From assembly GCA_005784505.1 (NCBI GenBank), contig VCAZ01000001.1, forward strand, positions 2,360,097-2,424,096: DNA of 64,000 bases, given 5' to 3'. Below are positions 22,406-33,902 of the stretch, piece after piece. The stretch comes from Bagarius yarrelli. Lineage: Eukaryota > Chordata > Actinopteri > Siluriformes > Sisoridae. Position numbers and translations under genes: made by a program. Position 1 is the first letter of the stretch; each line of letters opens with the position of its first letter. Under the pieces are notes generated by a model. That model was given only the letters and a program-made list of their open reading frames with translations, did no database searches and was not told the origin of the DNA.

Positions 22406-23130
22406 AAGTTTGGACTAGCTTTTAAACCTAGCAATCGGAAGTAAGGGGCATGACTTTAAGGACGCCTCCCTGTGGTCATTAGGTGGAAGTGCCAATGTTC
22501 TTACGGCGATGTTCCTGAAAATGGTATAATGCTTCCTGTCAGGACACTTTCGATGGTATACTTACTAATCAGACCGGTTTGACGTCTATAAGACTATACC
22601 CACACTTGAACTGTGAGGTAGCCCTGCCACCCACTGCATCAGCATGTGTGTGTGTGTGTGTTTTGCTTTGTTTTTTAACAATCACTTTTATTATGCATAC
22701 AGAAAAGAACATTTTGTTGCAAACAGAACAGAGTTTTATGTTGGGTAGGTGGGCCTTCACTGCAGTGTAAACGAATAAAAAACTAATGAAGCGACTGCAT
22801 GGTAATGGCTTCAGATATTGTCCTCACGGGGGTAAGAGGGTAATCGCAGAGCCCTGAGTAAACTATGATAAATACAGCACTACATTAGTGGATTAGCTCT
22901 AAATTCATTTGTAGGTTCATAAATTTACATTGTGGAGACAAATATTACAATTACTTAAATTTGTAGGTTAGAGATGGACAATGAAAAGAACATTGAAGTC
23001 AATTGTACTAATTTAAATTGAATTAGTTACCATAATTCAATTACTAAAGCTTGGAGTTTGCAAATTTGTAAACAAGGCTGGGAAAAAGACCTTTAGTCCT
23101 CATGTTTAATTCCTTATTTTTTCAAATTAA
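22406..23130. other. Unique sequence with short (GT)n
   Basis: A (TG)9-type run lies near 22645-22662. No gene or recognised repeat otherwise. Confidence 0.45.
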
Positions 23131-23140
23131 AGGCAGGTTT

Positions 23141-23471
23141 ATTCATTCATTCATTCATCTTCTATACCCGCTCATTCTCTAATTTAGGGTCACAGGGATT
23201 TGCTGGAATCTCTGAAAGGGCGAAAAAAGTAAAAGGCAGGAGGGGGACGCCCTGGACAGGTCGCCAGTCCATCACCGGGCCACACACACACTCACACTCA
23301 CTCTTATGGGCAATTTAGAATCACCAATCAATCTAACATACGTTTTTGGACTGTTGGAAGTAACCGGAGAACCCGGAGTAAACCCACGCGAGGAACAGGG
23401 AGAACATGCAAACTCCACACAGAAAGACCCCTGACCGGAAATCGAAACCAGGACCTACTTGTTGTGAGGCA
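23141..23471 (-). repeat. SINE-A copy, nearly full length
   Basis: ATTCATTCATTCATTCAT tail, L2-like tail block (GGGGGACGCCCTGGACAGGT), V-SINE-like core (ACATGCAAACTCCACACAGA region) and a degenerate B box. The A-box end is missing. AGGCAGGTT before (23131-23139) and near the end (23468-23476) may be a target duplication, though part of the second copy is normal SINE text. Confidence 0.9.
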
Positions 23472-23758
23472 GGTTCTTATGTTAAAATTTAGAAAACACT
23501 TTTAATGATTCTATTACTAAGAAACAGGTGAATTGTGTAATGTAAAAGCTGCATCCAAAAAATGACAAAAGCAGCAATGTTTCTTTAAACTCTAGCATAA
23601 ATATATATATCTTAGAATTATGGCATTTTATTTTTGTTATTATTATTCTTCTTGCTGCCACTTTATTGATTTCTTTTTTCACACTTTATTCAACAATTTT
23701 TTTGTCTTTTTTATATTATTTTTACACTTATTTTTACCTTAATTATTTCTTATTTTAC

Positions 23759-23829
<71 letters not shown>

Positions 23830-25935
23830 TTTCTGAATTTATCTTAATAAGCACCGGCAGTCATAAACGTGTCAGACTGTGTATGGTTGTGTATGTAAAG
23901 AACAAAATAATTTGTTCTAGCCCAAAGTTATAGCATTTATCCCACAGTAATTTGCCTTGATGAGCACACACACACACACACATTTACACAAACAGAGCAT
24001 TATTACTTTTGGAAATAACCCAGCTCCTAAAGCGTTTTCTTAGGGAAGGAGTGTGTGTGCTTCAATCAAAAGTTATATGTTTTCTTCAATCATACAGAAT
24101 GAATATGTAAAGTAGTGTTTGTGTTTCTAACACTGAGGCGTCAGGGGCATAAGTGACAGTCAAGATCATTTTCCCTAAACATCACAGCCTGGTCTGAAAA
24201 CTTTATACTTTCTTCTGTTATGCACATATTAGCGACATTTCCACCTCTTTTTAAACTCTAAGAAAATACACAGGGGATTTTTTTTTCTCATGTATCTCAT
24301 GCTAGATGCGATGGAGATTAAAAAAAAAAACCTTTAATGCTCTTGTCTAGCATTTATGCCACAGTATTTAAAAAAAGACAGGGCCAACATGAAAGGAAAA
24401 GGGTGCTGTCTGAGTATAGGAGCGCGTGACAGACTCTTCTCTCGTCCCTCCCTTTTCCTGTCTCTAGCTCGCTAGGATGGGTTCACTGTGACACTTTGCT
24501 CCGCTCTCCAGAATGTCTGATTTTCCCCGAGGATTGCATAACGCCTCGTTCTCAGCGGTGAAATCATGTAGCAGGGGAGAATATTTAACACACATTAGCA
24601 CATGTACAGAGGCACTTGCCATTTGTGGATGCGCAGAAAAAAAAAAACTAACCTAACAACAGAGACACAACAGCCAATCTTAGCACAGCCAGACAGCCTC
24701 CCGCTGTAGGAAAAATGTAATCAGAGAAACAACGTTTTGTTTTTTTGGTTTTTAAATGAAATGGATATAATTGGCAGGTTGACAGGATATAAGAAAAAAA
24801 AATGATGGTTGAGCATAAAAAAACCTCAAGAAACTGTAAGAGAATATTTAGCACTGATGTATTCCAAATATCTCCAATGCCCTGCTGTCAGACTCCCTCT
24901 TTATTATCTTCAGATCGAAAGTGGCAGAGCAGCATGAAAACAAGACAATGAGCTACAAGTCCCTGAGGTTAGTGAAAGTAAATAGCAATAACTGACTTCT
25001 ATAGGTAGCGCTAAGATGTAGAAGAAAAGCACCATAGACAGTGAGACATTTCTTTAGGCGCGAGAAATAGACATGCAGGAGATATTTTAAGTGAAGCCTC
25101 ACTGGCTACCACCCATGAAGCAAAACATTCAGGGAAATCTTGAGTGAAAATGGTGAGCGGTTTACTGCTTACTGCTTTGACTGAACTAATCTTAGACCTC
25201 GGTGGGTGTTATTTACTGAGAATCCAAGCTAGAATCGCACATGCAATTAAATGTCCTGAGAAACAGAAAAAACGACTGAACGAGAAATTTAATGTTCTAC
25301 ACATCGTTTCCCTTTTAACTTGTAATACAGGCTGTGCTTTGAATCTTTTAACCTTTGCGATGTGTGGCAGGATCATCCCAGTGACCAGATTAGACACTGA
25401 CACATTTGTCAAGTAATGACAAATTAGCTGTCCTTACAGATGCCTGATTGCTTGACCTTTATTCCACCAGGGGTAAAAGGCAAGCTGACAGCCCTAAGTG
25501 GAGCTGTTCTCGAATAAAACCAAGGCACAATTCACAATGTCTGTAATAATTTGATGCAATTCATTTGCTTGGAGCTCAGAGAAAGCAAGATGAGGTTATT
25601 TAGATTACCTGTTGTCTTCTCCAAGTAATTGAAAAATGTTGCTATCTCCCAGAGCACATAAAACCAAGCCGAGCACATTCTATCTGGGCCACAAAAGTGT
25701 AATAAGCATTAAACATTATCACCCATGGAAATAAATGGCTCATTTAGATGCTTTAGATTGAGCTCATTACATCTGGGAACTTCTTGGTGATATTTTTTTT
25801 TTCTTCCCCTTAAACTCCCCCCAGCAACTTACTTATGGGAATTCCAACTTTTTTTTTTTGTCTTACGTTATTTTCTTTTGCCTTTCTTTAATCTCCAACA
25901 AAGTGAGTGATAGAAAATGCTTAGTTTGGGCAAAA
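23472..25935. other. Unique sequence with a long (AT)n
   Basis: An uninterrupted AT run spans about 23759-23824, and CA runs lie near 23962-23981. The part 24420-24620 is GC-richer with CpGs. The 90-codon plus frame at 25144-25416 shows no known domain. No transposon recognised. Confidence 0.45.
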
Positions 25936-25940
25936 TAGAT

Positions 25941-26647
25941 TGCAACGTTCAGGGATTTTGGTTTTTATGTTTCGTTTATATTCTTGTTTTATGTTTTTCT
26001 TGTTTCATGTTTATTGTTTTACGTCTAGGCTAAGCAACATAAACTATGCTATGCTATCTAGCTAAGCTAGCCTAGGGAGTTTGTTTTGTTACTTCCTGTT
26101 TTGTCCTCTTGTCTGTCTTTCATGTGCTTCCATTTGTGTCTTGTTTTTATTGGTTCGTTTAGTCATGTGTTGTTCATTGGTTCAGGTGTGTCTTGTTTCG
26201 GAAATGTGTTCCTTGTGTATTTATAGCTTTTGTGTTTTTTATTGTTTTATGTCTAGGCTAAGCTATGCTGGCTAGCTATGCTATGCTATGCTATGCTATG
26301 CTAGCTAGCTAAGATAGCCTAGGGAGTTTGTTTTGTTTACTTCCTGTTTTGTCCTCTTGTCTTTCTGTCATGTGCTTCCCTTTGTCCTTGTGTCTTGTTT
26401 TCATTGGTTTGTTTAGTCATGTGTTGTATGTCTTGTTTCGGGAATGTGTTCCTTGTGTATGTATAGCCTTTGTATTTTGCCTTGTCTTTGTGGATTATTG
26501 TTTACTGTTTGTGTATGTACCTCTTTGTTAAGGTGTCTTGTTGATGCCAAGTTCCATGCTAGTGTTCATGTTCATGTCTCTTTAGTCAAGTTCATGTTTT
26601 TGTAAACCTTGGGTTCAATACTTCTCGCCATATTGGAGTTTGTTACA
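25941..26647 (+). mobile_element. Solo LTR, copy 1 (with internal duplication)
   Basis: The element starts TGCAACG and ends TTGTTACA. It is flanked by perfect 5-bp target duplications, TAGAT at 25936-25940 and 26648-26652. Its text (ACTTCCTGTTTTGTC, TTCAGGTGTGTCTTGTTT, GTTCCTTGTGTATTTATAG) matches 44012-44399. TG...CA ends, a 5-bp duplication and no internal region make this a solo LTR left by LTR-LTR recombination of an LTR retrotransposon. It is longer than copy 2 because a stretch of about 228 bp is tandemly repeated inside. Confidence 0.9.
26013..26480 (+). repeat. Tandem duplication inside solo LTR copy 1
   Basis: Two units begin ATTGTTTTACGTCTAGGC (26013) and ATTGTTTTATGTCTAGGC (26241). 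Each holds a variable GCTATGCTATGCTA / CTAGCTAGC run, then GGGAGTTTGTTTTG and ACTTCCTGTTTTGTCCTC. The units differ at a few per cent, so the duplication predates part of the divergence. It duplicates the presumed promoter part of the LTR. Confidence 0.85.
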
Positions 26648-26652
26648 TAGAT

Positions 26653-27558
26653 AAATACAATGATTTCAAGATTTATATGACTTCCCTAAAGCACACATTT
26701 TCCTTTATCAACATCAGGGCCATGTATACATGCTAACAAAGGCCGCAATATGATTTCCCCTTGGCAATGATCAACCTTTAGGCATAGAAGCTGCTTTGAA
26801 CTGTGTAAAAGCAAAATATGCAATGACTTTTTCAGTAAATAAACATATAAGAAGATACAATGTTATGCTAGCAATGTAGTCAAGAAACTTGCCACAGTTA
26901 CAACCACCCTTAGAACCATTAAGCCAATTTTTTTTTATTCCTCTCTGTCACCCAGAACAATTCCATTGGTTTGGCATGTGGTGTGAAAGTTAATCACTTT
27001 TAATTAAAATGAGTCCCAGATTAGATTCCCTCTTTTTCGTTCCTGATCATTTGCATATAGGCTTTTCAATACCTGGCAGCTCATTAGTGGTCCTAGTGGG
27101 CTAATGAGGCCGGAACTTCTCTCTTGGTAATTAACACAGAAGGCTAAACCATGGCTGATCCAGCTTATATGTCACTATGACCCCTAGGGTAGACGGCTTG
27201 TAGGATTGTGTGTTGATTGAGAGATGTTAAAAAAGAGTGTGTTAAACACCAGTACAGAGTTGTTAGTTGTGCTTTAGGGTAGGGAACAGAGCCCGATTCC
27301 ATTCACTCAGATGTGTCACACCATCTATCTTGGCCTCCCAAGGCCTGCAAGGGGATCAATGGCTGCTGAGGTGGCCAAACAAGCTATCTGCATCTGCATT
27401 AGTATTCCTGCGTGGCACATTGTGTTTATTGGCCTCTTGGCACGCATGTCATGTCGATAGATTGATAAGACATGGGAGACACAGCCTTGAGGGGCTACGG
27501 TCAGCCAGTGATTTAACCTGCGTCAGCCCGCCCTTGTTTCTTTGTATCTCTTTCTCTC

Positions 27559-27560
<2 letters not shown>
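26653..27560. other. Unique sequence; 26990-27180 motif-rich
   Basis: No gene. At 26990-27180 it carries ATTTGCAT (an octamer-type site, 27049-27056), TTAATTAAAA, CTAATGAGG and GTAATTAAC within 150 bp. This is a candidate regulatory element. The 141-codon plus frame beginning at 27267 runs into the CT repeat and looks like chance. Confidence 0.4.
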
Positions 27561-27608
<48 letters not shown>

Positions 27609-27618
27609 CTCTCCTCAC

Positions 27619-27653
<35 letters not shown>
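27561..27653 (+). repeat. (CT)n microsatellite
   Basis: Two CT runs (about 27561-27603 and 27626-27653) are separated by a short imperfect stretch. Confidence 0.95.
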
Positions 27654-27655
<2 letters not shown>

Positions 27656-27966
27656 TCCCCTACCTTTATTAAGAATGCAGCATTCTTTTTAGTAAGCATC
27701 ATTACAACTTGTTCATAAGATTCATTCATGCCCATCATTCATATGAGTCATTCTCATTATAACTCAGCCCAGTATAAAGTGTTTAGGCAAAACATAAATC
27801 ATTTCCCATTTGCATGCCTTTGACAACTAATATCACTGGTAAAATATCATGCACACATTTAGGATAAAATATAATCAACCTAATATAGTTATATATATAT
27901 ATATATATACACTATATATAATTTTTTTTTTTTTCCTTTTTATGTATATATAAAATACATCAGGAA
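27654..27966. other. AT-rich sequence with (AT)n
   Basis: An AT run lies near 27889-27909, followed by a T run. No gene. Confidence 0.5.
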
Positions 27967-28193
27967 ATTGCCTCACAGCAAAAAGGGTTCAATTTCCTCT
28001 AATTCTAACCCCATGCTGTGTGTGGGTTTACTCCAGGTTCTCCGGTTTCCTCCCACAGTCCAAAAACATGTATGTTAGTTTGATTGGTGATTCTAAATTG
28101 CCCACAGGAGTAAGTATGAGTGTGTGTGGCCTTGTGATGGACTGGTGACCTGTCCAGGGTGTCCCCCCTCTTGTCTTTCGCCCTTTCAGAGAC
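27967..28193 (+). repeat. SINE-A copy, both ends lost
   Basis: Begins in the head at TTGCCTCACAGCAAAAAGG and runs through the core (GTCCAAAAACATGTATGTTA) and tail block (GACTGGTGACCTGTCCAGGG). It stops at CCTTTCAGAGACGG, where an RTE-type LINE end begins, so the normal tail is missing. Confidence 0.85.
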
Positions 28194-28195
28194 GG

Positions 28196-28321
28196 AATGA
28201 GGACATGAAGTTAGTGTGTGTGAGTGAAGAGGATGTAGAGAATAGGGGTAGGTGGAGACAGATGATTCGCTGTGGCAACTCCTAAAAGGAAACAGCTGAA
28301 AGGAAAAGAAGAAGAAGAAAA
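28196..28321 (+). mobile_element. RTE-type LINE 3' end
   Basis: The segment GATGATTCGCTGTGGCAACT followed by CCTAAAAGGAAACAGCTGAA and AAGAAGAAGAAAATG is the 3' terminus of the RTE-type LINE whose body lies at 8570-9480 (minus). It joins the truncated SINE-A directly. Confidence 0.75.
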
Positions 28322-30211
28322 TGAATTAATAAATGTGTAATTATGATGTTCTATCAAAACATCTACAACCCCCCACCTCCTCTTACAAAAGTGGCCCTTT
28401 TATTAGTTTGTCCCTCAAAATGTCTGTGCATGGGCTTGCATAAGCTGATATGGTCCTAGCTTCAAATTTTTGTGCTAGGATCCTAGCTTCAAATTTTTGT
28501 GCTAGGATCACAATTAATACCTGTTACTGTGTCCATTACTATGTGAGTGTAATAAAATTCAAAATAAACATTGCTGAAATTTGATAAGAAAAGAAAAAAC
28601 CCACCTGTGTGATGTTATAAAACAAAGTGCATAACATTATTCAAGGAGACAAGCTGATTCTACCGAATACTCCAAGCATTCCTGCTAATGTTCAGTATGA
28701 CTTGCAACCCCAGAGACAATATATTCATAACATTTAATAGAAAATTAAAAAATCTAACATCAAATCAAGAGAAATCAAGAAGACGGAATGATTGTGAGAT
28801 CAAAGGAGCAACTAATATGACGAGGCGTCAGGCTGCAGAATTCCGACTTCATCAGGAAATGCATTGAAAGTTCATTGAAAATCTAATCAGAGAAATTGCT
28901 AGAAAATGATAGCGGTGTATTTGTCTCTCTAAGGATCAAAGCAGAGAAACATCTTCATGGAGAAAAAGGGCAGCTTTGTGTTTTGCATGACTCGAAGCGA
29001 TAAAAGTAGTATACAGCATTGTCACAATGATGCCCTCACAATCAATCCAATCAGACCGGATATCCATCTGCATGTCTGATAAGGGCAGTTATGGGTAAAA
29101 GCAATGCATTCTGGTACAACAATGCCCGATCGCTGATATGCTTGGAAAGCCGATTCTGTGGACTTAATGCCCAAGCTGGCTGATAATATTCGCAAAAGCA
29201 TGGCATGCCGCCGTCTGCCACTGTACGCCATTAAGCTTTCATGAAAGTAAAACTTAATTAGATATGATGACTAAACTCAGGGGATTGTAATTAGCTGAAC
29301 TGTGTGGCCGCTCACCAGTAATTAAATGTCAGATTCCCTCAGTTCACTGGGCCTGAAAAAGTGTCTTGGAAAATGTCAAATGCGACAAATTTACCTGTGC
29401 CTCCAGGGCGATCTCAGGCCAAAAAGGAAGCAACCAAAATAGAGATGGAAAAGAAACCAGACAGGAGATAGAGAGAGAGAGAGTGAGAGAAAGAGAGAGA
29501 GAGAGACTTGCAATACTTGTGATTCTGTTCATTATTGATGGAAATGTTGTTGTTGTTTTTTTTTGTTTAATGGCGTTTAAGGATGTAGTCCTGGTCATTT
29601 GCCATGTGTTGGAAGCGCGAAGGTCATACAATGGTGTGAGAACAGAATGGCATTTTCCTCTGCTACATGTCTCTTGACTGATAAGTGAGCATGACCTACA
29701 CTGGTCAGGTTGGGGGCACGGTGCCAGTAGAGAGACAGAAGGGTATGTCTGATTCATATCGCATGCAAATACACACACACACACATACCCTACACACACA
29801 CCTGCGTCAGGCTATGTTTCAGCTGTCACACGAAGTCAGTGTGAGTTTGACAGCCAGAGGACATGAGGGAGTGGGGGTGCGCTGCAGTGCCCTTATTGTG
29901 CCATAACACAGGAACAGCTTCACAAACGTTCCCCAGTGAAAAGCGTAAGGTGACACTACAGATGAGCAGCAATGCGTTAAAAAAGTCAACTCACGTGTTA
30001 ATGTATGTTTTATGCTCATTTTCTTTTTTACAAAACTAAAAGTGCTGTATTAACCTTACCGATAGAACTATAACTATCCTCCGAATAATTTCCTTCTTTC
30101 TTTCTTTTTATCTCTCCTTTCAAGTAACACACATTTTACACAACATTATGTTGATTAATGTGCTGTGGAAATCTTGCAATACGATTACACAATTTACTTA
30201 CAGACTAACAA
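28322..30211. other. Unique sequence with small repeats
   Basis: Holds a perfect 27-bp tandem duplication (28454-28507), a GA run (about 29468-29506) and an AC run (about 29768-29783). The part 28940-29340 is less AT-rich and may be conserved. No gene: the 151- and 103-codon frames around 29350-29800 overlap low-complexity sequence. Confidence 0.4.
28454..28507. repeat. Perfect 27-bp tandem duplication
   Basis: The unit TCCTAGCTTCAAATTTTTGT plus GCTAGGA occurs twice head to tail with no mismatch. Each unit has inverted 7-base ends (TCCTAGC/GCTAGGA), so each could form a short stem. Confidence 0.9.
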
Positions 30212-30786
30212 TTACAAACAAGTACACACATCCTTTATTCGAGTAGAAGTGCAGATACTCATGTTTAAAACGATTTGGGTAAAAGTTGAAGTACTAATTA
30301 CACTTTTTCACTCAAGCTAAAGTTAAGAAGTTTGGGCTCGGACACGTACTTGGGTAAAAAGTAAGTCTACCAGAATTACGTTAATTAATCAACATTATGC
30401 ACCCAAAGATGATACAGATTCTGGTCTTTTGATGGTGAACTGATGGTAAATTGAGTTCCAATGAAAATAAGAGCTGGCTAACCCTTACAAATATATCTAG
30501 TTAGTAAGTTAACTAATGTTTGCTAATGTTAACACACCCATGTGCTGCAGTGTAGATAATGTGATAGGAAAATGTGCACCTGTATGAATTTAAGGTAAAA
30601 TTACTGACAAACAGAGAAAAAACACTATCAATACTGAAAACATTAAATTGGCTCATGACAAGAAAAAGAAGAGGAAACAGTTAAACGTCTGACGTTAATT
30701 TTCCTGTATGTGTTTCTCCAGTTCGACATTGAATTCTTGAACTCCAGCATCTCGTGTTTAACGTTGACACAATTTCGAACATCTTC

Positions 30787-30824
<38 letters not shown>

Positions 30825-31260
30825 TATGGATGATCAGGAATGTCTCTGTTCTAGGTAATGTTTACATCGCTGAGTCCCTTTGTCTTAATGTCCATGTTAG
30901 CCATTCTTGTCTTGTTGCCTTTCTGCCTGACTGCCTTGTTCGTTATTAGCTTCATAAACTAGCCTATGTTTACAGTGTGTGCGATGGTTAGGAAACCGCC
31001 GATGATCGGTTTGATAAGGCCACGCAATCACAAAAGTGGATTGACTGGTTGAAAAAGGTGTCAAATTACACAATCAAAATAAATATTATCAATCATAAAC
31101 CGATTAAGCTGAAGTAATGAGTCTGGATAAAAAATGTAATAATAAGTAGAAAGTACAAATATTTGTGTAAAAAGTCATCAGAAAAATAAATAGTAAAGTA
31201 AAAGTACTGATACCAGAAAAATCTACAAAAGTATTTGTACTTCATTACTTCCCATTTCTG
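30212..31260. mobile_element. DNA transposon remnant with AAGTA-rich ends
   Basis: The left part (ATTCGAGTAGAAGTGCAGAT, GTACTTGGGTAAAAAG) and right part (AAAGTAAAAGTACTGATACC, ACTTCATTACTTCCCATTTC) are of a type common at the ends of fish DNA transposons. The right end reads CAGAAATGGGAAGTA inward. The left terminus is decayed and no target duplication is visible. An AT run sits at 30790-30821. No transposase is readable. Confidence 0.5.
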
Positions 31261-31341
31261 ATAATAACAACTGTCTTGCTAATTAGCCTGTTAAAACAAA
31301 CACTAATTTAATTTTACGTTTTATTAAAAAAAACCTGAAGG

Positions 31342-31903
31342 GTTTCAGATGTAGAGGTAGATTATTTCAACGCCCAGTCACAACTTCATTTCAATCTAGT
31401 CCTTGAAATGTCTAGCATCATCTGACACAACATCATATCACTGCTGTGTGTGTGTGTGTGTGTGTGCGCAACCTGCAGAAAAAGGTTATTTAACTAAAAT
31501 TGCAATACCTTCTTCATCTTCTTCGGGGTCTAAATGAAGACAGATTGGATCACTAGGAGTGAGGTGGGGGGGCTTAATGGTTAAGGTGTTGGACTGATAT
31601 CTGGAAGATCAGGGTTTGACTCCCTGCACCACCAAGTTGCCACTGCTGGGCCCCTGAAAAGGGCCCTTCAAGACCCCTAATTGCTGAGTTGTATAAAAAA
31701 AAGATTGCTCAGTGGCCCACAGGTGGTGCTGGTAATGGAACCCTGGTCTTTCTGGTAGCAGTCTAACACCTTAACCAATAAGCCACCCTTTCCCTTATTG
31801 GTATAAGGGCGTCTACCAAATGCTGTAAATGTAAATGAGTGAACTGAGAGAACTGCGAACTCAAACTTTGATGTGACTTCCAATCAATTACAGGACAAGA
31901 TGT

Positions 31904-31935
<32 letters not shown>

Positions 31936-31945
31936 TTACACCTTA
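31342..31945 (+). repeat. Dispersed duplication, block B copy 1
   Basis: This block matches 34749-35227 through unique-looking text: TTTCAGATGTAGAGGTAGAT, CTAGTCCTTGAAATGTCTAG, TTAACTAAAATTGCA, GGATCACTAGGAGTGAGGTG and ATTACAGGACAAGATGTGCA. The two share a SINE-B at the same place, so the SINE was already present when the block was copied. This copy lacks about 25 bp (a CTGCTGCTGC stretch) and has GT and CA arrays of different length. Confidence 0.85.
31568..31838 (+). repeat. SINE-B with an inverted SINE-B fragment inside
   Basis: Forward head and body at 31568-31700 are followed by a reverse-oriented SINE-B piece (31703-31795, ending TAACACCTTAACCAATAAGC and GCCACC). The forward tail then resumes (ATAAGGGCGTCTACCAAATG, 31803-31838). 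The matching SINE in block B at 35008-35149 lacks the reverse piece. Confidence 0.85.
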
Positions 31946-32390
31946 GAGGATTGTACCGTATCTAATCGTTCTATAAGTTGATTATTAGATAAACCCACAC
32001 AGACACGGGAAGAACAATACCCTGTGCACGGTATTATATAGCGGTACAAATCCGCACTTCATTACTCATATAGTTCATACTTTTTCTGCCAGCTATCTTT
32101 TATATGCATAATATAATATTTTATATTTTTCCTTGGATGCGAGTAAATACTGTTTTTATGTGAAGTCTGGTTTTATGTCTCAGGAACGGTCATAAAAAAA
32201 AAACGTTTCACTGCATGTCGTTTTGTCGACGGCTGTGCGAGTAACCAATAAAATTTAAATTTGATTTTGACGACTGTCACCCTTTAGTCTCTGTAGACTG
32301 GCTGTCTTCAGTTCAATAACTTGCATAAATGCATGGCAGAAACTGTCACAGACACTGCAATGGGTTACATTTATAAAAACCTGAGCATAA
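31946..32390. other. Unique sequence
   Basis: No gene or recognised element; AT-rich with an A run near 32192. Confidence 0.5.
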
Positions 32391-32815
32391 AGTATACAGC
32401 CAAAAGTTTTAGGACAACAGACATCCAGAGTTCACCCTTCAACTGGACTGTTCAGCAGTAGTTTTAGGGATAAAATGGAGAAGTGATGGAGCAACTGATG
32501 ACGGTGTAAACAGCATAAATCCGACACTGGTCAGATGTTCTGCAAAAGGGACCGCTTTGTAAAACAGTGCATTTTTAAGTCATTTTCGATCGTCATCTTA
32601 CAATATTCCTTGTTATACAACTGAGCAATTGGGGGTTAAGGGCCTTGCTCAGGGGCCCTTGGTGGAGCTTGCTCAGGGGCTTGGTGGAGCTGGGAATCGA
32701 ACCCACAACCTTCGGGTTGGTAATTCAACGCCTTAACCACTTTCCCCAGCTATGTCATACTGACATGCTATGTCATAGCAGGCACTGTTCCACAAAATTT
32801 TGGCCCTTTTTTATA
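32391..32815. mobile_element. DNA transposon fragment with nested SINE-B
   Basis: Left TATACAGCCAAAAGTTTTAG and right CACAAAATTTTGGCCCTTTT form an imperfect inverted pair, of the kind seen at ends of fish DNA transposons. Between them is unclassified sequence and a SINE-B (32600-32746). No transposase or clear target duplication is seen. Confidence 0.45.
32600..32746 (-). repeat. SINE-B copy, rearranged
   Basis: The tail is cut (starts at CAATATTCCTTGTTATACAA). CTTGCTCAGGGGC occurs twice with GCTTGGTGGAGC copies, a small internal duplication. The B box GGGAATCGAACCC and head end TTAACCACTTTCCCC are present. Confidence 0.8.
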
Positions 32816-32915
32816 ATCATCTTCCTCCTCTAAGACTGCACATCACCTTATAAATGTGTAACACTTAACTCGTAAAGTCTGTTCTAAGTGTTTAGCGTGT
32901 TTAATTTTTTTGTAT

Positions 32916-33274
32916 GGGGCAGCACAGTGGCTTAGTAGTTAGCACTGTTGCCTCACAACAAAAAGGTCCCACGTTCAATTACCAGGCGGGGGTCTTTCTG
33001 TGTGGAGTTTGCATGTTCTCCCCGTGCTTGCGTGGGTTTACTCCGGGTTCTCCGGGTTTCCTCAGTCCAATAACATGTATGTTAGGTTGATTGGTGATTC
33101 TAAATTGCCCAGAGGAGTAAGTATGAGTGTGTGTGTGGCCCTGTGATGGTCTGGCGACCTGTCCAGGGTGTCCCCCTCCTGCCTTTCATGCTTTCAGAGA
33201 TGGCTGGGATAGACTCCAGCAGAGCCCTGTGACCCTGAAATAGGAAATAAGCAAGTATAGAAGATAAATGAATT
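32916..33274 (+). repeat. SINE-A, full length with target duplication
   Basis: Complete copy: A box (GTGGCTTAGTAGTTAGCAC), degenerate B box (CGTTCAATTACC), V-SINE-like core (GTGGAGTTTGCATGTTCTCC), L2-like tail (GGCGACCTGTCCAGGGTGTC) and final GATAAATGAATT. TTTTTGTAT flanks it at 32907-32915 and 33278-33286, a 9-bp target-site duplication. It is the best reference copy of this family in the window. Confidence 0.95.
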
Positions 33275-33514
33275 AACTTTTTGTATAAAATGATGCTACG
33301 TTAGACGTAGATTTTGTATGTTTAGGCTTACAAAAAGTTCGCACTGAAAATCAGATGGGAACAGTCAAAATTTAATCTGAGAAAAAAATCCAAATTGTGC
33401 ACCAAGCCCTTGTGTAGCCCTAGTTACTCTAAAGGAATGATGTAATGCTCAAAGAATACACAGACATTCTAGACAATTGTATACTTGTGGATGTAATGGT
33501 AAATTATCCAGAAA

Positions 33515-33642
33515 CTGTTGGCCATATAAGCCACCAAACCACCACTTTTGGGCCCCTGAGCAAGGTCCTTAACCCCCAATTGCTCAGTTGAATAAGAGAT
33601 AAATGTAAGTCGCTCTAGAGTCTGATAAATGCTGTAAATGTA
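33515..33642 (+). repeat. SINE-B copy, head truncated
   Basis: Starts at the AAGCCACCAAACCACCACTT block and keeps GGGCCCCTGAGCAAGGTCC and the tail ATAAATGTAAGTCGCTCTAG. Confidence 0.8.
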
Positions 33643-33902
33643 ATTATAGTGTATAGTCAACAGTTTGGTTCAATCTGCTAATATATTTTTGCTGGGGCCA
33701 AATTTTGTAAAAAAAAAAAAAAGAAATTAAACTATTCATGATTTGCAACTTTTTTCTTCCTGAAGTCCATTTAATGCGACAGAAGAGATTTGAAACAATG
33801 CATGCCAGTCGTGAAAGTTAAAAACAAATCCAGTAGCCAAAGTACATCATGCAGATTTCATATCTATATTTATTTCATATATATCCGCATGCGTCTACGT
33901 CC

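Noticed and set aside
27267..27692. 141-codon plus-strand frame as a gene
   Set aside because: Its second half is the CT microsatellite read as Ser/Leu and the first half has no known similarity.
29344..29799. Overlapping 151- and 103-codon frames on opposite strands
   Set aside because: Both cross GA/CT and AC runs and neither shows a domain.
32916..33000. tRNA gene (also at other SINE heads)
   Set aside because: A and B boxes are present but there is no cloverleaf with anticodon arm, and the sequence continues into SINE core and tail.
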